A stretch of 43,633 nucleotides of DNA from DATFMP01 sp035266845 (GTDB lineage Bacteria; SAR324; JACQKK01): assembly GCA_035266845.1 (NCBI GenBank), contig DATFMP010000091.1, forward strand, positions 1 to 43,633. The letters are read 5' to 3'. Shown here one piece after another: positions 8,215 to 16,411 of the stretch (the first letter of the stretch is position 1; each line of letters opens with the position of its first letter). Made by a program: the position numbers and the translations under genes. The notes under the pieces were generated by a model. That model searched no databases, was not told where the DNA came from, and saw only the letters and a list, made by a program, of their open reading frames with translations.

Positions 8215-8838
8215 ATGGCCAAGCTGGCCCTCAACAAGACCGCGCTGAAGCGCGAGCGCGATCAGCTTCAGCTCTGTAACCGCGTGCTGCCGCCGCTGGA
8301 CATGAAACGGCGCCAGCTTACCGCCGAGCTGCGCCGGGCGCGCGCGGCGCTGGCCGCCGAGCAGGACCGTTATGCCGAGGCCCTGGCCCAAGCTCGGGCC
8401 CAGCTACCCATGCTGGCTCACGGCACGCCGGAGCTGGCCGGGCTGGTGCGCCTGCAGGGCGTGCGCACGGTGGAGCAGAACCTGGTGGGCGTGCGCCTGC
8501 CCATGCTGGAAGGGGTGGACTTTGCCGTGAGCGATTATGCCCTGCTCACCTCGCAGCCCTGGCTGGAACTGTACGTGGAGCGCATCCAGGCCGCCGTGAC
8601 GCTGCGGGCGCGGCTGGCGGTGGACGAGGAACGGGTGCGGCGCCTGGACCGCGCGGTGCGGCGGGTCACGCAGCGCGTCAACCTGTTCGAGAAGGTACTG
8701 ATCCCCACCATCCGCCGCAACATCCGGCGCATCCAGGCCTTTCTGGCCGATGCGGAGCGGGCCGCCGTGGTGCGCTCCAAGATCGCCAAGGCCATGCACG
8801 CGCGTGTGCCGGCCGAGGCCGTGGGAGGCATCCCATGA
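8215..8838 (+). CDS. atpD: V-type ATPase subunit D (central stalk)
   Basis: Coiled-coil rotor axle that runs inside the A3B3 ring and passes torque to the membrane rotor. The 207 residues match the family. The N-terminal helix carries NKTALKRERDQL (family pattern TK-LKxL-xxL) and the long C-terminal helix carries RAVRRVTQRVNLFEKVLIP, the most conserved D signature, followed by NIRRIQAFLADAERAAVVRSKIAK. The ATG lies seven bases after the atpB stop, and the gene overlaps atpI by four bases (ATGA). No subunit F gene, the usual stalk partner of D, was found nearby. Confidence 0.93.
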   Translation: MAKLALNKTALKRERDQLQLCNRVLPPLDMKRRQLTAELRRARAALAAEQDRYAEALAQARAQLPMLAHGTPELAGLVRLQGVRTVEQNLVGVRLPMLEGVDFAVSDYALLTSQPWLELYVERIQAAVTLRARLAVDEERVRRLDRAVRRVTQRVNLFEKVLIPTIRRNIRRIQAFLADAERAAVVRSKIAKAMHARVPAEAVGGIP

Positions 8839-10619
8839 GCATCGTCCCGCTCGTCAAGGCCACGGTCTGCGGACCTCTGGCGGAAAAGCCCCGCGCACTG
8901 GCGGAGCTGCAGGAGTTGGGCTGCCTGCACCTGCTGCCCCTGAACAAGGACGCACCCCAGGCGAGCGGGGGCGGGCCGGCCCCGCAGACTCGCGACGCTT
9001 TGCGTTTCCTGCTCACCGCGCGGCCGCGCCGGCACCAGTCGCTGGACGCCAGCCGCTTCGATGCACGCACGGTGGAGGCACGCGCCCTGGCCCTGCAGCG
9101 GCGCATGCAGACGCTGGAGGACGAGCGCGACTTCCTGCAGCGGCGCATCCGCGACCTGTGGCCCTGGGGCGAGTTCGCCTATCCACCGCCGGAGCAGTTC
9201 CCGGCCCTGCGGCTGTGGTTCTACATGGTGCCCCACTACCTGCTGAAGGAACTGCGGGAGCACGAGCCGATCTGGCAGGTGGTGCGACGGGACAACCGCT
9301 TCGAGTACGTGGTGGTGCTCGCCGCCGAGGAACCGCAGGGCATGCCTGTACCCCGCACCCACACCGGCAGCCTCTCGCTCTCCACGCTGCGCAACCGGCT
9401 GGAGGCGGTGGAGGTGCGGCTGGAAGACCTGCAGGCGGCGCGGCTGGCGCTCACGCGATGGTGCACGCTGTTCCGCCAGAGCGTCCATCACCTGGAGGAC
9501 GAGGCGGCGCTGGCCGAGGCCACGCAACACACGCTGGACAGCGAGCCCCTCTTCGCCCTGCAGGGCTGGGCACCGGAGGATTCCGGCCCGAACCTGCGTG
9601 ACTACGCTGCGCGCCGAGGCTTGGCGCTGCAACTGCAGCCGCCGCAGCCGGGCGAGCAGCCACCCACGCTGATGCGCAACCGTCCGACCCTGGGCGGCGG
9701 GCAGGCCCTGGTCTCGTTCTATATGACCCCCGGCTATTGGGTCTGGGATCCCTCGGTGATTGTCTTTTTCTCCTTCGCCGTGTTCTTCGCCATGATCCTC
9801 TCCGACGCCGGCTATGCGCTGGTGCTGGCGCTGGGCCTGGCGCTGGGCTGGCGCTGGATGGGCCGCGGGCCCGTGGGGCGGCAGCTACGGCCGCTCTTCG
9901 CCACGCTGGTGGGCGCGGCAGCGCTGTGGGGTGTGCTGGTGGGCAGCTACTTCGGCACGTCGCCGCCGGCGGGCTCGCTGCTGGGGCGCTTCAACGTGCT
10001 GCAGCTCACGGACAGCGGCACCATGATGCGGCTCTCCATCGCCATCGGCGTGACACACGTGATCCTGGCCAACCTGGTCGAGGCCTGGTCACGGCGGCAT
10101 AGCTTGGCCGCCCTGGCCCCGGCCGGCTGGGTGGCCATCATGCTGGGCGGCGCGGCGCTGTGGCTGGGCACGCAGGAGCTGGACGACGCCACCCTGCGCC
10201 TCGCAGGAGGCTGGGCCCTGGGCCTGGGGGCCGTCGCCGTGCTGCTGTTCAGCGGCAGCGAGGGGCCGCTCTGGCGGCGGCTGCTGAGCGGCCTGCTGGC
10301 CCTGACGCGCATCACCAGCGCTTTCGGTGACGTGCTGAGCTACCTGCGGCTGTTCGCACTGGGGCTGGCCAGCGCATCCCTGGCCCTGGCGTTCAACGAT
10401 CTGGCGGGGCAGGTGGCCACGGCCCCGGCGTTCGGCAAGCTGGCCGCCGCGCTGATCCTGCTGGTGGGCCACAGCCTGAACTTCGCGCTGGGCATCGTAA
10501 GCGGCTTCGTGCACGGCCTGCGGCTGAACTTCATCGAGTTTTTCAACTGGAGCGTCCCGGAGGAGGGGTACCCCTTCCGGGCCTTCGCCAAGCGGGAGCG
10601 ACCCATATGGAGGCGCTGA
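8835..10619 (+). CDS. atpI: V-type ATPase subunit I (a-subunit, membrane stator)
   Basis: Stator membrane subunit that forms the two ion half-channels beside the K ring. The 594 residues make it somewhat short for the family (often 600-660). The cytosolic N-terminal half (about 1-290) is followed by the membrane half from about residue 308, starting with the family hallmark WDPSVIVFFSFAVFFAMILSDAGYAL. Seven or eight membrane helices follow. Near the C-terminus, GHSLNFALGIVSGFVHGLRLNFIEFFNW includes the helix that normally holds the essential arginine (HGLRLNFIEF). It starts inside the end of atpD (ATGA overlap) and overlaps atpK by 13 bases, so its translation is coupled to both. Confidence 0.94.
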   Translation: MSIVPLVKATVCGPLAEKPRALAELQELGCLHLLPLNKDAPQASGGGPAPQTRDALRFLLTARPRRHQSLDASRFDARTVEARALALQRRMQTLEDERDFLQRRIRDLWPWGEFAYPPPEQFPALRLWFYMVPHYLLKELREHEPIWQVVRRDNRFEYVVVLAAEEPQGMPVPRTHTGSLSLSTLRNRLEAVEVRLEDLQAARLALTRWCTLFRQSVHHLEDEAALAEATQHTLDSEPLFALQGWAPEDSGPNLRDYAARRGLALQLQPPQPGEQPPTLMRNRPTLGGGQALVSFYMTPGYWVWDPSVIVFFSFAVFFAMILSDAGYALVLALGLALGWRWMGRGPVGRQLRPLFATLVGAAALWGVLVGSYFGTSPPAGSLLGRFNVLQLTDSGTMMRLSIAIGVTHVILANLVEAWSRRHSLAALAPAGWVAIMLGGAALWLGTQELDDATLRLAGGWALGLGAVAVLLFSGSEGPLWRRLLSGLLALTRITSAFGDVLSYLRLFALGLASASLALAFNDLAGQVATAPAFGKLAAALILLVGHSLNFALGIVSGFVHGLRLNFIEFFNWSVPEEGYPFRAFAKRERPIWRR

Positions 10620-11059
10620 TTCTCATGTTGGGCTGGGTGGGCATCTTCGCTCCGGTGGCGCTGGGCGCCATCGGCAGCATCATCGGCTGCGCGCGGGCCG
10701 GACAGGCCGCGTGCGGCGCCATGCTGGAGACGGAGAGCGGTCACGGCCGCTTCATCGGCGTTTCCGCCATGCCCTCGTCCCAGACGATCTACGGCATCGT
10801 CGTGATGCTGACGCTGAACCGCACGGTGTCCGTGGTCAACGCCCCCGGCCTGTTCGCCATCGGCGCGCTGACCGGCGTGGCGCTGATGATCAGCGCCATC
10901 TACCAGGGCAACGCCTGCGCCGCATCCATCAACGTCTCCAAGACCAAGTCCGAGATCTTCGGGCTCTCCATCGCCCCAGCGGCCGTGGTGGAAGGCTTCG
11001 CGGTGTTCACATTCGTCTTCGCGCTGCTGCTGGTGGGCGCCATTCCGACAGGGGGCTAG
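10607..11059 (+). CDS. atpK: V-type ATPase subunit K (rotor ring proteolipid), sodium-type signature
   Basis: Four-helix proteolipid (150 residues, two fused hairpins) that makes up the ion-carrying rotor ring. In helix 2, MPSSQTIYG lines up with LPGTQGLYG of Enterococcus hirae NtpK, keeping a hydroxyl residue and the Gln that bind sodium. In the second hairpin, SAIYQGNACAASI keeps the third ligand Gln (NtpK Q110), and PAAVVEGFAVF keeps the essential carboxylate (NtpK E139). The alignment is by eye. The set of Ser/Thr-Gln-Gln-Glu ligands points to sodium rather than proton coupling. The only carboxylate of the binding site is in the last helix, as in NtpK. The start overlaps the end of atpI. 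Confidence 0.93.
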   Translation: MEALILMLGWVGIFAPVALGAIGSIIGCARAGQAACGAMLETESGHGRFIGVSAMPSSQTIYGIVVMLTLNRTVSVVNAPGLFAIGALTGVALMISAIYQGNACAASINVSKTKSEIFGLSIAPAAVVEGFAVFTFVFALLLVGAIPTGG

Positions 11060-11062
11060 GCC

Positions 11063-11755
11063 ATGGCCGGCACACCATTGGAATCCTCCGGCGTGCAGGA
11101 GCTGATCGACCGCCTGCGCGACGAGGGCGTCCAGGCCGGACGCCAGGAGGCCGAGCGCCTGCTCGGCGAGGCCCACCGGCAGGCCGAGACCCTCATCGCC
11201 CAGGCCCAGGCCGAGGCAGAGCGTATCCGCACCAGCGCCCAGGAGGCCGCGGCCTCCGAACAGGCCGCGGCCCGCGAGGCCCTCATGCTGGCCGAGCGCG
11301 ATGCGCTGCTGGAGTTGCGCTCGGAGATCGCCGAGCGCTTCCAGCGCATGGTGAAGCACCTCGTCGCCATCGAGCTGCAGGACCGCGAGTTCCTGCGCCA
11401 GCTCGTGCTGGCCGCGGCGGGCGAGTCGGTGCCGGCACGGCCGGAGGGCACCCCGGTCGAGCTGCTGATCGACAGCGACTGGTTCCGCGAGGCCGAGCAG
11501 CGCGCCGGGCACTTCGAGCAGGACGAGCAGCCTCTGCGGCGCCTACTGCTCGGCGTCTCGTCCGAGCTACTGCGCGAGGGCTTCGAGCTGCGCCCCGCGC
11601 TGGACAAGGCGCCGGGCTTGCGTGTGCGGCTGGCCGGCGAGGCACTGGAGGTGGACCTCACGGACGACGGCATCTCCACGCTGCTGCTCAAGCACCTGCT
11701 GCCGCGCTTCCGGGCGCTGTTCGATGGCCAGTACCGCCTGAGGGACCATGACTAG
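11063..11755 (+). CDS. atpE: V-type ATPase subunit E (peripheral stalk)
   Basis: Peripheral-stalk subunit that holds the A3B3 head to the stator. The 230 residues show the expected architecture: a long, highly charged Ala/Glu/Gln/Arg helix over about residues 12-95 (RQEAERLLGEAHRQAETLIA and onward, then AREALMLAERDALLELRSEI) and a compact C-terminal domain ending FDGQYRLRDHD. The C-terminal half is divergent from textbook E subunits, and the call rests partly on operon position. The ATG is three bases after atpK. It overlaps the next gene by eight bases. The usual G/H partner of E is not seen. Confidence 0.8.
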   Translation: MAGTPLESSGVQELIDRLRDEGVQAGRQEAERLLGEAHRQAETLIAQAQAEAERIRTSAQEAAASEQAAAREALMLAERDALLELRSEIAERFQRMVKHLVAIELQDREFLRQLVLAAAGESVPARPEGTPVELLIDSDWFREAEQRAGHFEQDEQPLRRLLLGVSSELLREGFELRPALDKAPGLRVRLAGEALEVDLTDDGISTLLLKHLLPRFRALFDGQYRLRDHD

Positions 11756-12428
11756 CCGCACGCGCTACGAGACGCTGGTGGCGAGCCTGCCGCACCTGCC
11801 GCACTTCGCGCGGGCGGAGCGGCTGCCCATCAACCGCGAGCGGCTGGAAGGGCGCCTGGGCATGATGGCCGAGGACGATGCGACCCTGCTGGCCCGCGCC
11901 GTGGCGCTGCTGGAGCCCACTGCGTCGCCACCATCGGCCGATGCCGGGGCCTGGGTACGCGCGTGGGTAGCGCTGGCCGCGGAAGCGCATGAGCCCGCGC
12001 TGCTGGCATTGCTGGACTTTCACGCGGAGGTGCGCACGGTGTTGGCCGCACTGCGTCGGCGGCGGATGGGTCTGCCCGCGCAGCCGCCCCCGGACTGGCC
12101 GGCGGGGCACTGGGTGCGCCACATGGCGCAGCACTGGGACGATCCCGACTTCAAGCTGGCGCCGGTCTTCCCGTGGATCGGCGAGGCGCGCCAACACCTG
12201 GACGCGGGCGAGGCCCCGGCCCTGGAGCGCCAGTTGATCGATATGGAGTGGGGCATGCTGCAGCGCTTGGCGGAGCCCGAGCCGTTCGGCTTCTCGGCCG
12301 TGCTGGCCTACCGCTTCCGCTGGGGCCTGCTGCAGCGCTGGCTGAGCTACGACGAAGCGCGCGGCCATGCGCGCTTCGAACACCTGATCGCGGAGGTGCG
12401 CGGTGAACCGCATACCGTCCCCGCCTGA
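11748..12428 (+). CDS. DUF2764-family V-ATPase-associated protein, probable stand-in for subunit C
   Basis: A 226-residue soluble, mostly helical protein encoded between subunits E and A. Known context: chlamydial and Bacteroidetes-type V-ATPase operons carry a DUF2764 gene at exactly this place and lack an ordinary subunit C. Visible features are YETLVASLPHLPHF at the start, EHPALLALLDFH-like EPALLALLDFH near the middle, IDMEWGMLQRL, and a final helix pair FSAVLAYRFRWGLLQRWLSYD then ARFEHLIAEV. The family call is from length, position and these patterns, not from an alignment search. It overlaps atpE by 8 bases and atpA by 26. Acting as the socket that joins the central stalk to the K ring, as subunit C does, is inference. 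Confidence 0.72.
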   Translation: MTSRTRYETLVASLPHLPHFARAERLPINRERLEGRLGMMAEDDATLLARAVALLEPTASPPSADAGAWVRAWVALAAEAHEPALLALLDFHAEVRTVLAALRRRRMGLPAQPPPDWPAGHWVRHMAQHWDDPDFKLAPVFPWIGEARQHLDAGEAPALERQLIDMEWGMLQRLAEPEPFGFSAVLAYRFRWGLLQRWLSYDEARGHARFEHLIAEVRGEPHTVPA

Positions 12429-14316
12429 GACGCCGGCCGAGTCCGGCCAGGGCACGGCCCAGGTCGTGGCCGTGCAGGAGAGCCTGGTCACCATCGAGGT
12501 GGACGGGCGGCCCATCACGAAGAACGAGGTGGGCTACATCGTGCTGCCCGATGCCCGCCTGAAGGGCGAGGTGATCCGCGTCCACGGGCGCACGGCGGAG
12601 ATGCAGGTGTTCGAGGACACCCGCGGCGTGCGCGTGGGCGATCCGGTGGAGCTGAGTGGGGAGATGCTTTCCGCCGTGCTGGCGCCGGGCCTGCTGGGGC
12701 AGGTCTTCGAGGGCCTGGAAAACCCGCTGGCGGTGCTGGCCCGCGAGCACGGCTTTTTTCTGCCGCGCGGCGTGACCGTGCCGCCCGTGGACCCCGCCAC
12801 CATCTGGCAGTTCAACCCCGTGGTGGAAGTGGGCGCGCGCCTGAGCGCCGGCGAGCCCCTGGGCACCGTGCCCGAGGGGCCGTTCCAGCACAAGATCATG
12901 GTGCCCTTTGGCGAGCCGGGCGTGGTGGAAGTCCAATGGATCCGCCGCGGCAGCTTCAATGCCGCCACCCCCATCGCCCAGGTGCGCGATGCCGAGGGTC
13001 GCGAGCGGCAGCTCACCATGACCCAGCACTGGCCGGTGCGCCGGCCGCTGCCCGAGGCCATGCTGCGCCGCCGGCTGGCGGAGCGCCTCTACCCCACCGA
13101 GCCGCTCACTACGACGATCCGCATCGTGGACACATTCTTCCCCATCGCCCGCGGGGGCACGGCCTGCATCCCTGGGCCTTTCGGTGCGGGCAAGACGGTG
13201 CTGCAGAGCCTCATCGCCCGCTATGCCGCGGTGGATATCGTCATCATCGTGGCCTGCGGCGAGCGCGCCGGGGAAGTGGTGGAGACCATTACCGAGTTCC
13301 CGAACACGGAGGACCCGCGCACGGGCGGCTCGCTCATGGACCGCACCATCATCATCTGCAACACGTCCTCCATGCCCGTGGCCGCCCGCGAATCGTCCAT
13401 CTACACGGGCGTTACGCTGGGCGAGTACTACCGCCAGATGGGCTACAACGTGCTGGTGATCGCGGACTCCACCTCCCGCTGGGCGCAGGCCATGCGCGAG
13501 ACCTCCGGGCGCATGGAGGAGATCCCCGGCGAGGATGCCTACCCGGCGTACCTGGACTCGGCCATCAAGAGCATCTACGAGCGCGCCGGCGTGATCCGCA
13601 CGCCGGACGGCGCCGTGGGCAGCCTGACCATGGTGGGCACGGTCTCGCCGGCCGGCGGCAACTTCGAGGAGCCGGTCACCCAGGCCACCCTGGCCACGGT
13701 GAAGACCTTCCTGGGCCTCTCGGCAGACCGCGCCTACCGGCGCGCCTACCCGGCCATCGATCCGCTGCTGTCCTGGTCGCGCTACCTGACCCAGCTCGAC
13801 CCGTGGTTCGGAGAGCACGTGGCGCCGGAGTGGACCCGCGACGTGCAACGCATGCGCGAGCTGCTTCAGCGCGGCGAGACGGTCTACCAGATGATGCAAG
13901 TCACCGGCGAGGAGGGCATCACGCTGGAGGACTACGTGACGTGGCAAAAGGCCGCGTTGCTGGATACGGTGTATCTGCAGCAGGATGCCTTCGATGCGGT
14001 GGACGTCTCCACATCCCTGGAGCGGCAGGTGGAAAGCTTCCGCTTCCTGCTGCGGCTGCTCGACCGCGACTACGCCTTCGACGAGCGCGAGCAGGCCCGC
14101 GACTGCTTCACGCGCCTGGCCGGGCTGTTCCGCAATTGGAACTACAGTGCGCAGGACAGCACCGACTACGCCCGCTACCGCGAGGAGATGGAGGCCCTGG
14201 CTGCGCAGCACACTACCCCCGCGTCCCTCGCCGACCTGGCGCGCATGCCCGGCGCGGACAAGGCCGGCGCCGCCGCCGAATCGCGCGCCCCAGCCGCGGC
14301 GCCTGCCAAGGTCTGA
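12403..14316 (+). CDS. atpA: V-type ATPase subunit A (catalytic)
   Basis: Catalytic subunit of the A3B3 head. The 637 residues include the N-terminal barrel, the non-homologous insert (about 115-200, e.g. HGFFLPRGVTVPP), and the Walker A GPFGAGKT at 258-265. The Walker B region is YNVLVIADSTSRWAQAMRE, and GEDAYPAYLDSAIKSIYERAG follows. The GTG start at 12403 is preceded by GGAGG at 12392-12396, inside the end of the preceding gene, with a 26-base overlap. The C-terminus has an Ala/Pro-rich tail. Being last in the operon, downstream of E, is a rotation of the usual E-C-A-B order. Whether it works as an ATP synthase or an ATP-driven ion pump cannot be told from sequence. Confidence 0.96.
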   Translation: MNRIPSPPETPAESGQGTAQVVAVQESLVTIEVDGRPITKNEVGYIVLPDARLKGEVIRVHGRTAEMQVFEDTRGVRVGDPVELSGEMLSAVLAPGLLGQVFEGLENPLAVLAREHGFFLPRGVTVPPVDPATIWQFNPVVEVGARLSAGEPLGTVPEGPFQHKIMVPFGEPGVVEVQWIRRGSFNAATPIAQVRDAEGRERQLTMTQHWPVRRPLPEAMLRRRLAERLYPTEPLTTTIRIVDTFFPIARGGTACIPGPFGAGKTVLQSLIARYAAVDIVIIVACGERAGEVVETITEFPNTEDPRTGGSLMDRTIIICNTSSMPVAARESSIYTGVTLGEYYRQMGYNVLVIADSTSRWAQAMRETSGRMEEIPGEDAYPAYLDSAIKSIYERAGVIRTPDGAVGSLTMVGTVSPAGGNFEEPVTQATLATVKTFLGLSADRAYRRAYPAIDPLLSWSRYLTQLDPWFGEHVAPEWTRDVQRMRELLQRGETVYQMMQVTGEEGITLEDYVTWQKAALLDTVYLQQDAFDAVDVSTSLERQVESFRFLLRLLDRDYAFDEREQARDCFTRLAGLFRNWNYSAQDSTDYARYREEMEALAAQHTTPASLADLARMPGADKAGAAAESRAPAAAPAKV

Positions 14317-14366
14317 GCCCCCCTGCTGGGGCGAAGGCCCCCGCGGGACAGGCTCGCCCCCGCCGC

Positions 14367-14397
14367 ATCCGCCCGCCCATCCGCCCGCCCATCCGCC
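14367..14397. repeat. Short tandem repeat (12-base unit)
   Basis: The unit ATCCGCCCGCCC occurs twice in a row, followed by a partial third copy (ATCCGCC). It lies in the 184-base gap after atpA and directly upstream of a predicted promoter. It could be slippage-prone. No function is implied by the sequence alone. Confidence 0.6.
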
Positions 14398-14399
14398 GT

Positions 14400-14428
14400 T
14401 TGACAAGCACGACGCGCCGGGCTCAAAT
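14400..14428 (+). promoter_or_regulatory. Sigma70-type promoter for the metallo-hydrolase operon
   Basis: A consensus TTGACA (14400-14405) is followed after 17 bases by TCAAAT (14423-14428), a four-of-six -10 box. Transcription would begin about 14435, leaving a leader of some 65 bases before the ATG at 14501. This implies the three genes 14501-17170 are expressed separately from the V-ATPase operon. Confidence 0.5.
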
Positions 14429-14500
14429 GTCCCGGCGTCGCCACCCAGGCCGCCGGGCCGGTCGCCACCGCCCGCACACCCGCACTCGCGCTGGATTCCT

Positions 14501-15385
14501 ATGCAGACTGCTCCGCAACTGGCCCCCCTGCACCTGCCGCCGATCGCCGTGGGCGAGCTGGGCGTGGTGCGGCTGGTGGATTCGATCGAGCACTTCAGCC
14601 CCCGCGCGATCCTGCGCGGCGTGACCTACGAGCACCTGGAGCCACACCTGGACTGGCTGCGGCCGCACTTCCTGGACGAGCAGAACAAGCTGCTGATGCC
14701 CATCCAGTCCTTCGTGTTCCGCACGCGGCACCACACCGTGCTCATCGATACGTGCGTGGGCAACGACAAGCGCAGCGGATTCAAGCAGTGGAACGGCCGC
14801 CACAGCCCATTCCTGGACACGATGCGGGCCGCGGGCTTCCCGCCCGAATCCATCGACTACGTCTTCTGCACGCACCTGCACGTGGATCACGCGGGGTGGA
14901 ACACGCGCCTGGAGGACGGCCGCTGGGTGCCCACCTTCCCCAACGCGCGCTACCTGTTCCGGCGCGAGGAATACGATCACTGGCAGGCGCACCCCGACGA
15001 GCTGTTCCGCTGGACCTTCGAGGAAAGCGTGCACCCCGTGGTGGAGGCGGGCCGGGTGGATTGGGTAGGCGCGGACTTTCAATTGGACGACCAGGTGACC
15101 CTGGAGCGCACACCCGGGCACACGCCGGGCCACACCAGCGTGCACTTGCACTCCGGCGGACGCGAGGCCGTGATCACCGGGGATCTGATGGTGAGCCCGG
15201 TGGAGGTGGCCGAGCCCCAGTGGGGCCAGGTGGGCGACCAGGACCACGCCCAGGCCGTGCGCACCCGCACGCGCTTCCTGGATACCTACTGCGACACGGA
15301 CGTACTGATCCTCGGATCGCACTTTGCCGATCCCACCGCGGTGCACATCGTGAGCACGCCACGTGGCCGGCGCGTGCGCTTCTAG
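14501..15385 (+). CDS. MBL-fold metallo-hydrolase
   Basis: Metallo-beta-lactamase-fold hydrolase of 294 residues with the full dizinc motif set: THLHVDH at 124-130, GHTPGHT at 206-212, GDL at 227-229, and a final His in LGSHFADP near residue 270. The pattern (IDTCVGND, FPNARYLF, HTPGHT) is closest to lactonase-like members that open quorum-sensing lactones or similar esters, but the substrate is unknown. The frame stays open far upstream inside atpA. The ATG at 14501 begins the first conserved strand, although its ribosome site (GGATTC) is weak. It is followed after 23 bases by a thioesterase-like gene and then a dehydrogenase, probably one operon. Confidence 0.85.
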   Translation: MQTAPQLAPLHLPPIAVGELGVVRLVDSIEHFSPRAILRGVTYEHLEPHLDWLRPHFLDEQNKLLMPIQSFVFRTRHHTVLIDTCVGNDKRSGFKQWNGRHSPFLDTMRAAGFPPESIDYVFCTHLHVDHAGWNTRLEDGRWVPTFPNARYLFRREEYDHWQAHPDELFRWTFEESVHPVVEAGRVDWVGADFQLDDQVTLERTPGHTPGHTSVHLHSGGREAVITGDLMVSPVEVAEPQWGQVGDQDHAQAVRTRTRFLDTYCDTDVLILGSHFADPTAVHIVSTPRGRRVRF

Positions 15386-15408
15386 CGCGCGGGCACACAG
15401 CGGCAGCG

Positions 15409-16353
15409 ATGAACCCGGATGAGCCCGTGGAGCAACTCAGCGGCAGCACGAGTCGCCCGGTGACCTGGGCGGAACTGGACGCGGACTACACGCTCAAGCT
15501 CCCCGCACTGTTCCATCCCTGCCTGGATGCGCTCACAGCGGCGATCACGGACAACTTCGACCTGTTTGGACTGGGCCGCCGCGGCATCGCCGCTATCACG
15601 CACTACGTGGAACTGGCCGCAACGGGCGTGCCCATCGCCCTGGGGCGTCCGCTGGAACTGCGGTATGGCATCCGGCTGTTCCGGGCCACGCTACCGCCGG
15701 GTCCGAGCGGCGCCCCGCGGGAGCGGCTGCTGCTGGATCAGCGCATCGCGCTGCACAGCTTCCACCGCGCGGGCGGCGCGACGGACCTGGGGTATGACGA
15801 CGGCTCCGGCGCACCCGTGCAAGCGGGCGAGTTCCGCCTGCTGCAGGTCTTCACGCGGCCCTTTGCGCCGGCCGGGCAGCGCCAGGTGACCGAGGTGCCG
15901 CGCGAGTTCCGCGGCCTGGCCGAGCACCCCTTCCCCGAGCCGCCGCCCTCGCTGGAGCGGCTGTGGGCGGCGGGCGAGGGCTTGCCGGAGATCACCCCAC
16001 CCGGCGTGCTGCCCATGGAGCGCGTGTGGGGCCGGGGGCACACGGATATCAACCATCACGTCACCGTAGCCGAGTATCTGCGGCTGCTGGAAACGGCCCA
16101 CGTGGCCCTGGCGCACGGCGCCGGGCTGCCCGTGGCCGCGCACCGCACGGCGCGGGTGCGCTGCCTGTTCCGGCGCCCGTTCTATGCGGGCGAGTGCTGC
16201 GCGGTGCAGGGGCGCCTGCTGCGCCACGGCACCACCACGGTTCTGCCGGGCGGAATCCACCGCCGGGGGCCGGATGGCGCCCTGGAGCGCGAGCCGTCCA
16301 TCGCCGCCCTGTTGGAAGGGGCGCTGGAGGAAGCGCCCGCCGCTACGTCCTGA
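15409..16353 (+). CDS. Double-hotdog thioesterase-like protein
   Basis: A 314-residue protein that appears to contain two hotdog domains. The second is clear: RGHTDINHHVTVAEYLRLLE at about 209-228 matches the catalytic segment of acyl-ACP/acyl-CoA thioesterases, with D213 and H216/H217. It continues with RVRCLFRRPFYAGE, the typical long strand. The first half (TDNFDLFGLGRRGIAAITHY, then LELRYGIRLFRATLPPG) has the same helix-strand rhythm but without the Asp/His pair, so it is probably structural. This tandem layout resembles plant and bacterial FAT-type thioesterases. The ATG at 15409 is 23 bases after the preceding stop. Hydrolysis of an acyl thioester is likely; the substrate is unknown. 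Confidence 0.7.
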   Translation: MNPDEPVEQLSGSTSRPVTWAELDADYTLKLPALFHPCLDALTAAITDNFDLFGLGRRGIAAITHYVELAATGVPIALGRPLELRYGIRLFRATLPPGPSGAPRERLLLDQRIALHSFHRAGGATDLGYDDGSGAPVQAGEFRLLQVFTRPFAPAGQRQVTEVPREFRGLAEHPFPEPPPSLERLWAAGEGLPEITPPGVLPMERVWGRGHTDINHHVTVAEYLRLLETAHVALAHGAGLPVAAHRTARVRCLFRRPFYAGECCAVQGRLLRHGTTTVLPGGIHRRGPDGALEREPSIAALLEGALEEAPAATS

Positions 16354-16411
16354 CCGGTGGCGGTCCGGCCTAGGCAACGGCGGGCCCGCGACCCAACCAA
16401 CGAGGAGCGAC

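Noticed and set aside
6675..8237. A 520-codon minus-strand open frame opposite V-ATPase subunit B
   Set aside because: No recognisable sequence. Subunit B on the plus strand is well conserved throughout.
12151..14406. A 751-codon open frame on the minus strand opposite V-ATPase subunit A
   Set aside because: Low-complexity His/Arg/Gly/Ala translation with no domain. The plus strand carries an intact catalytic subunit.
13985..14500. An upstream extension of the metallo-hydrolase gene into subunit A
   Set aside because: The frame stays open only because of base composition. The extension has no similarity and is rich in Pro, Arg and His.
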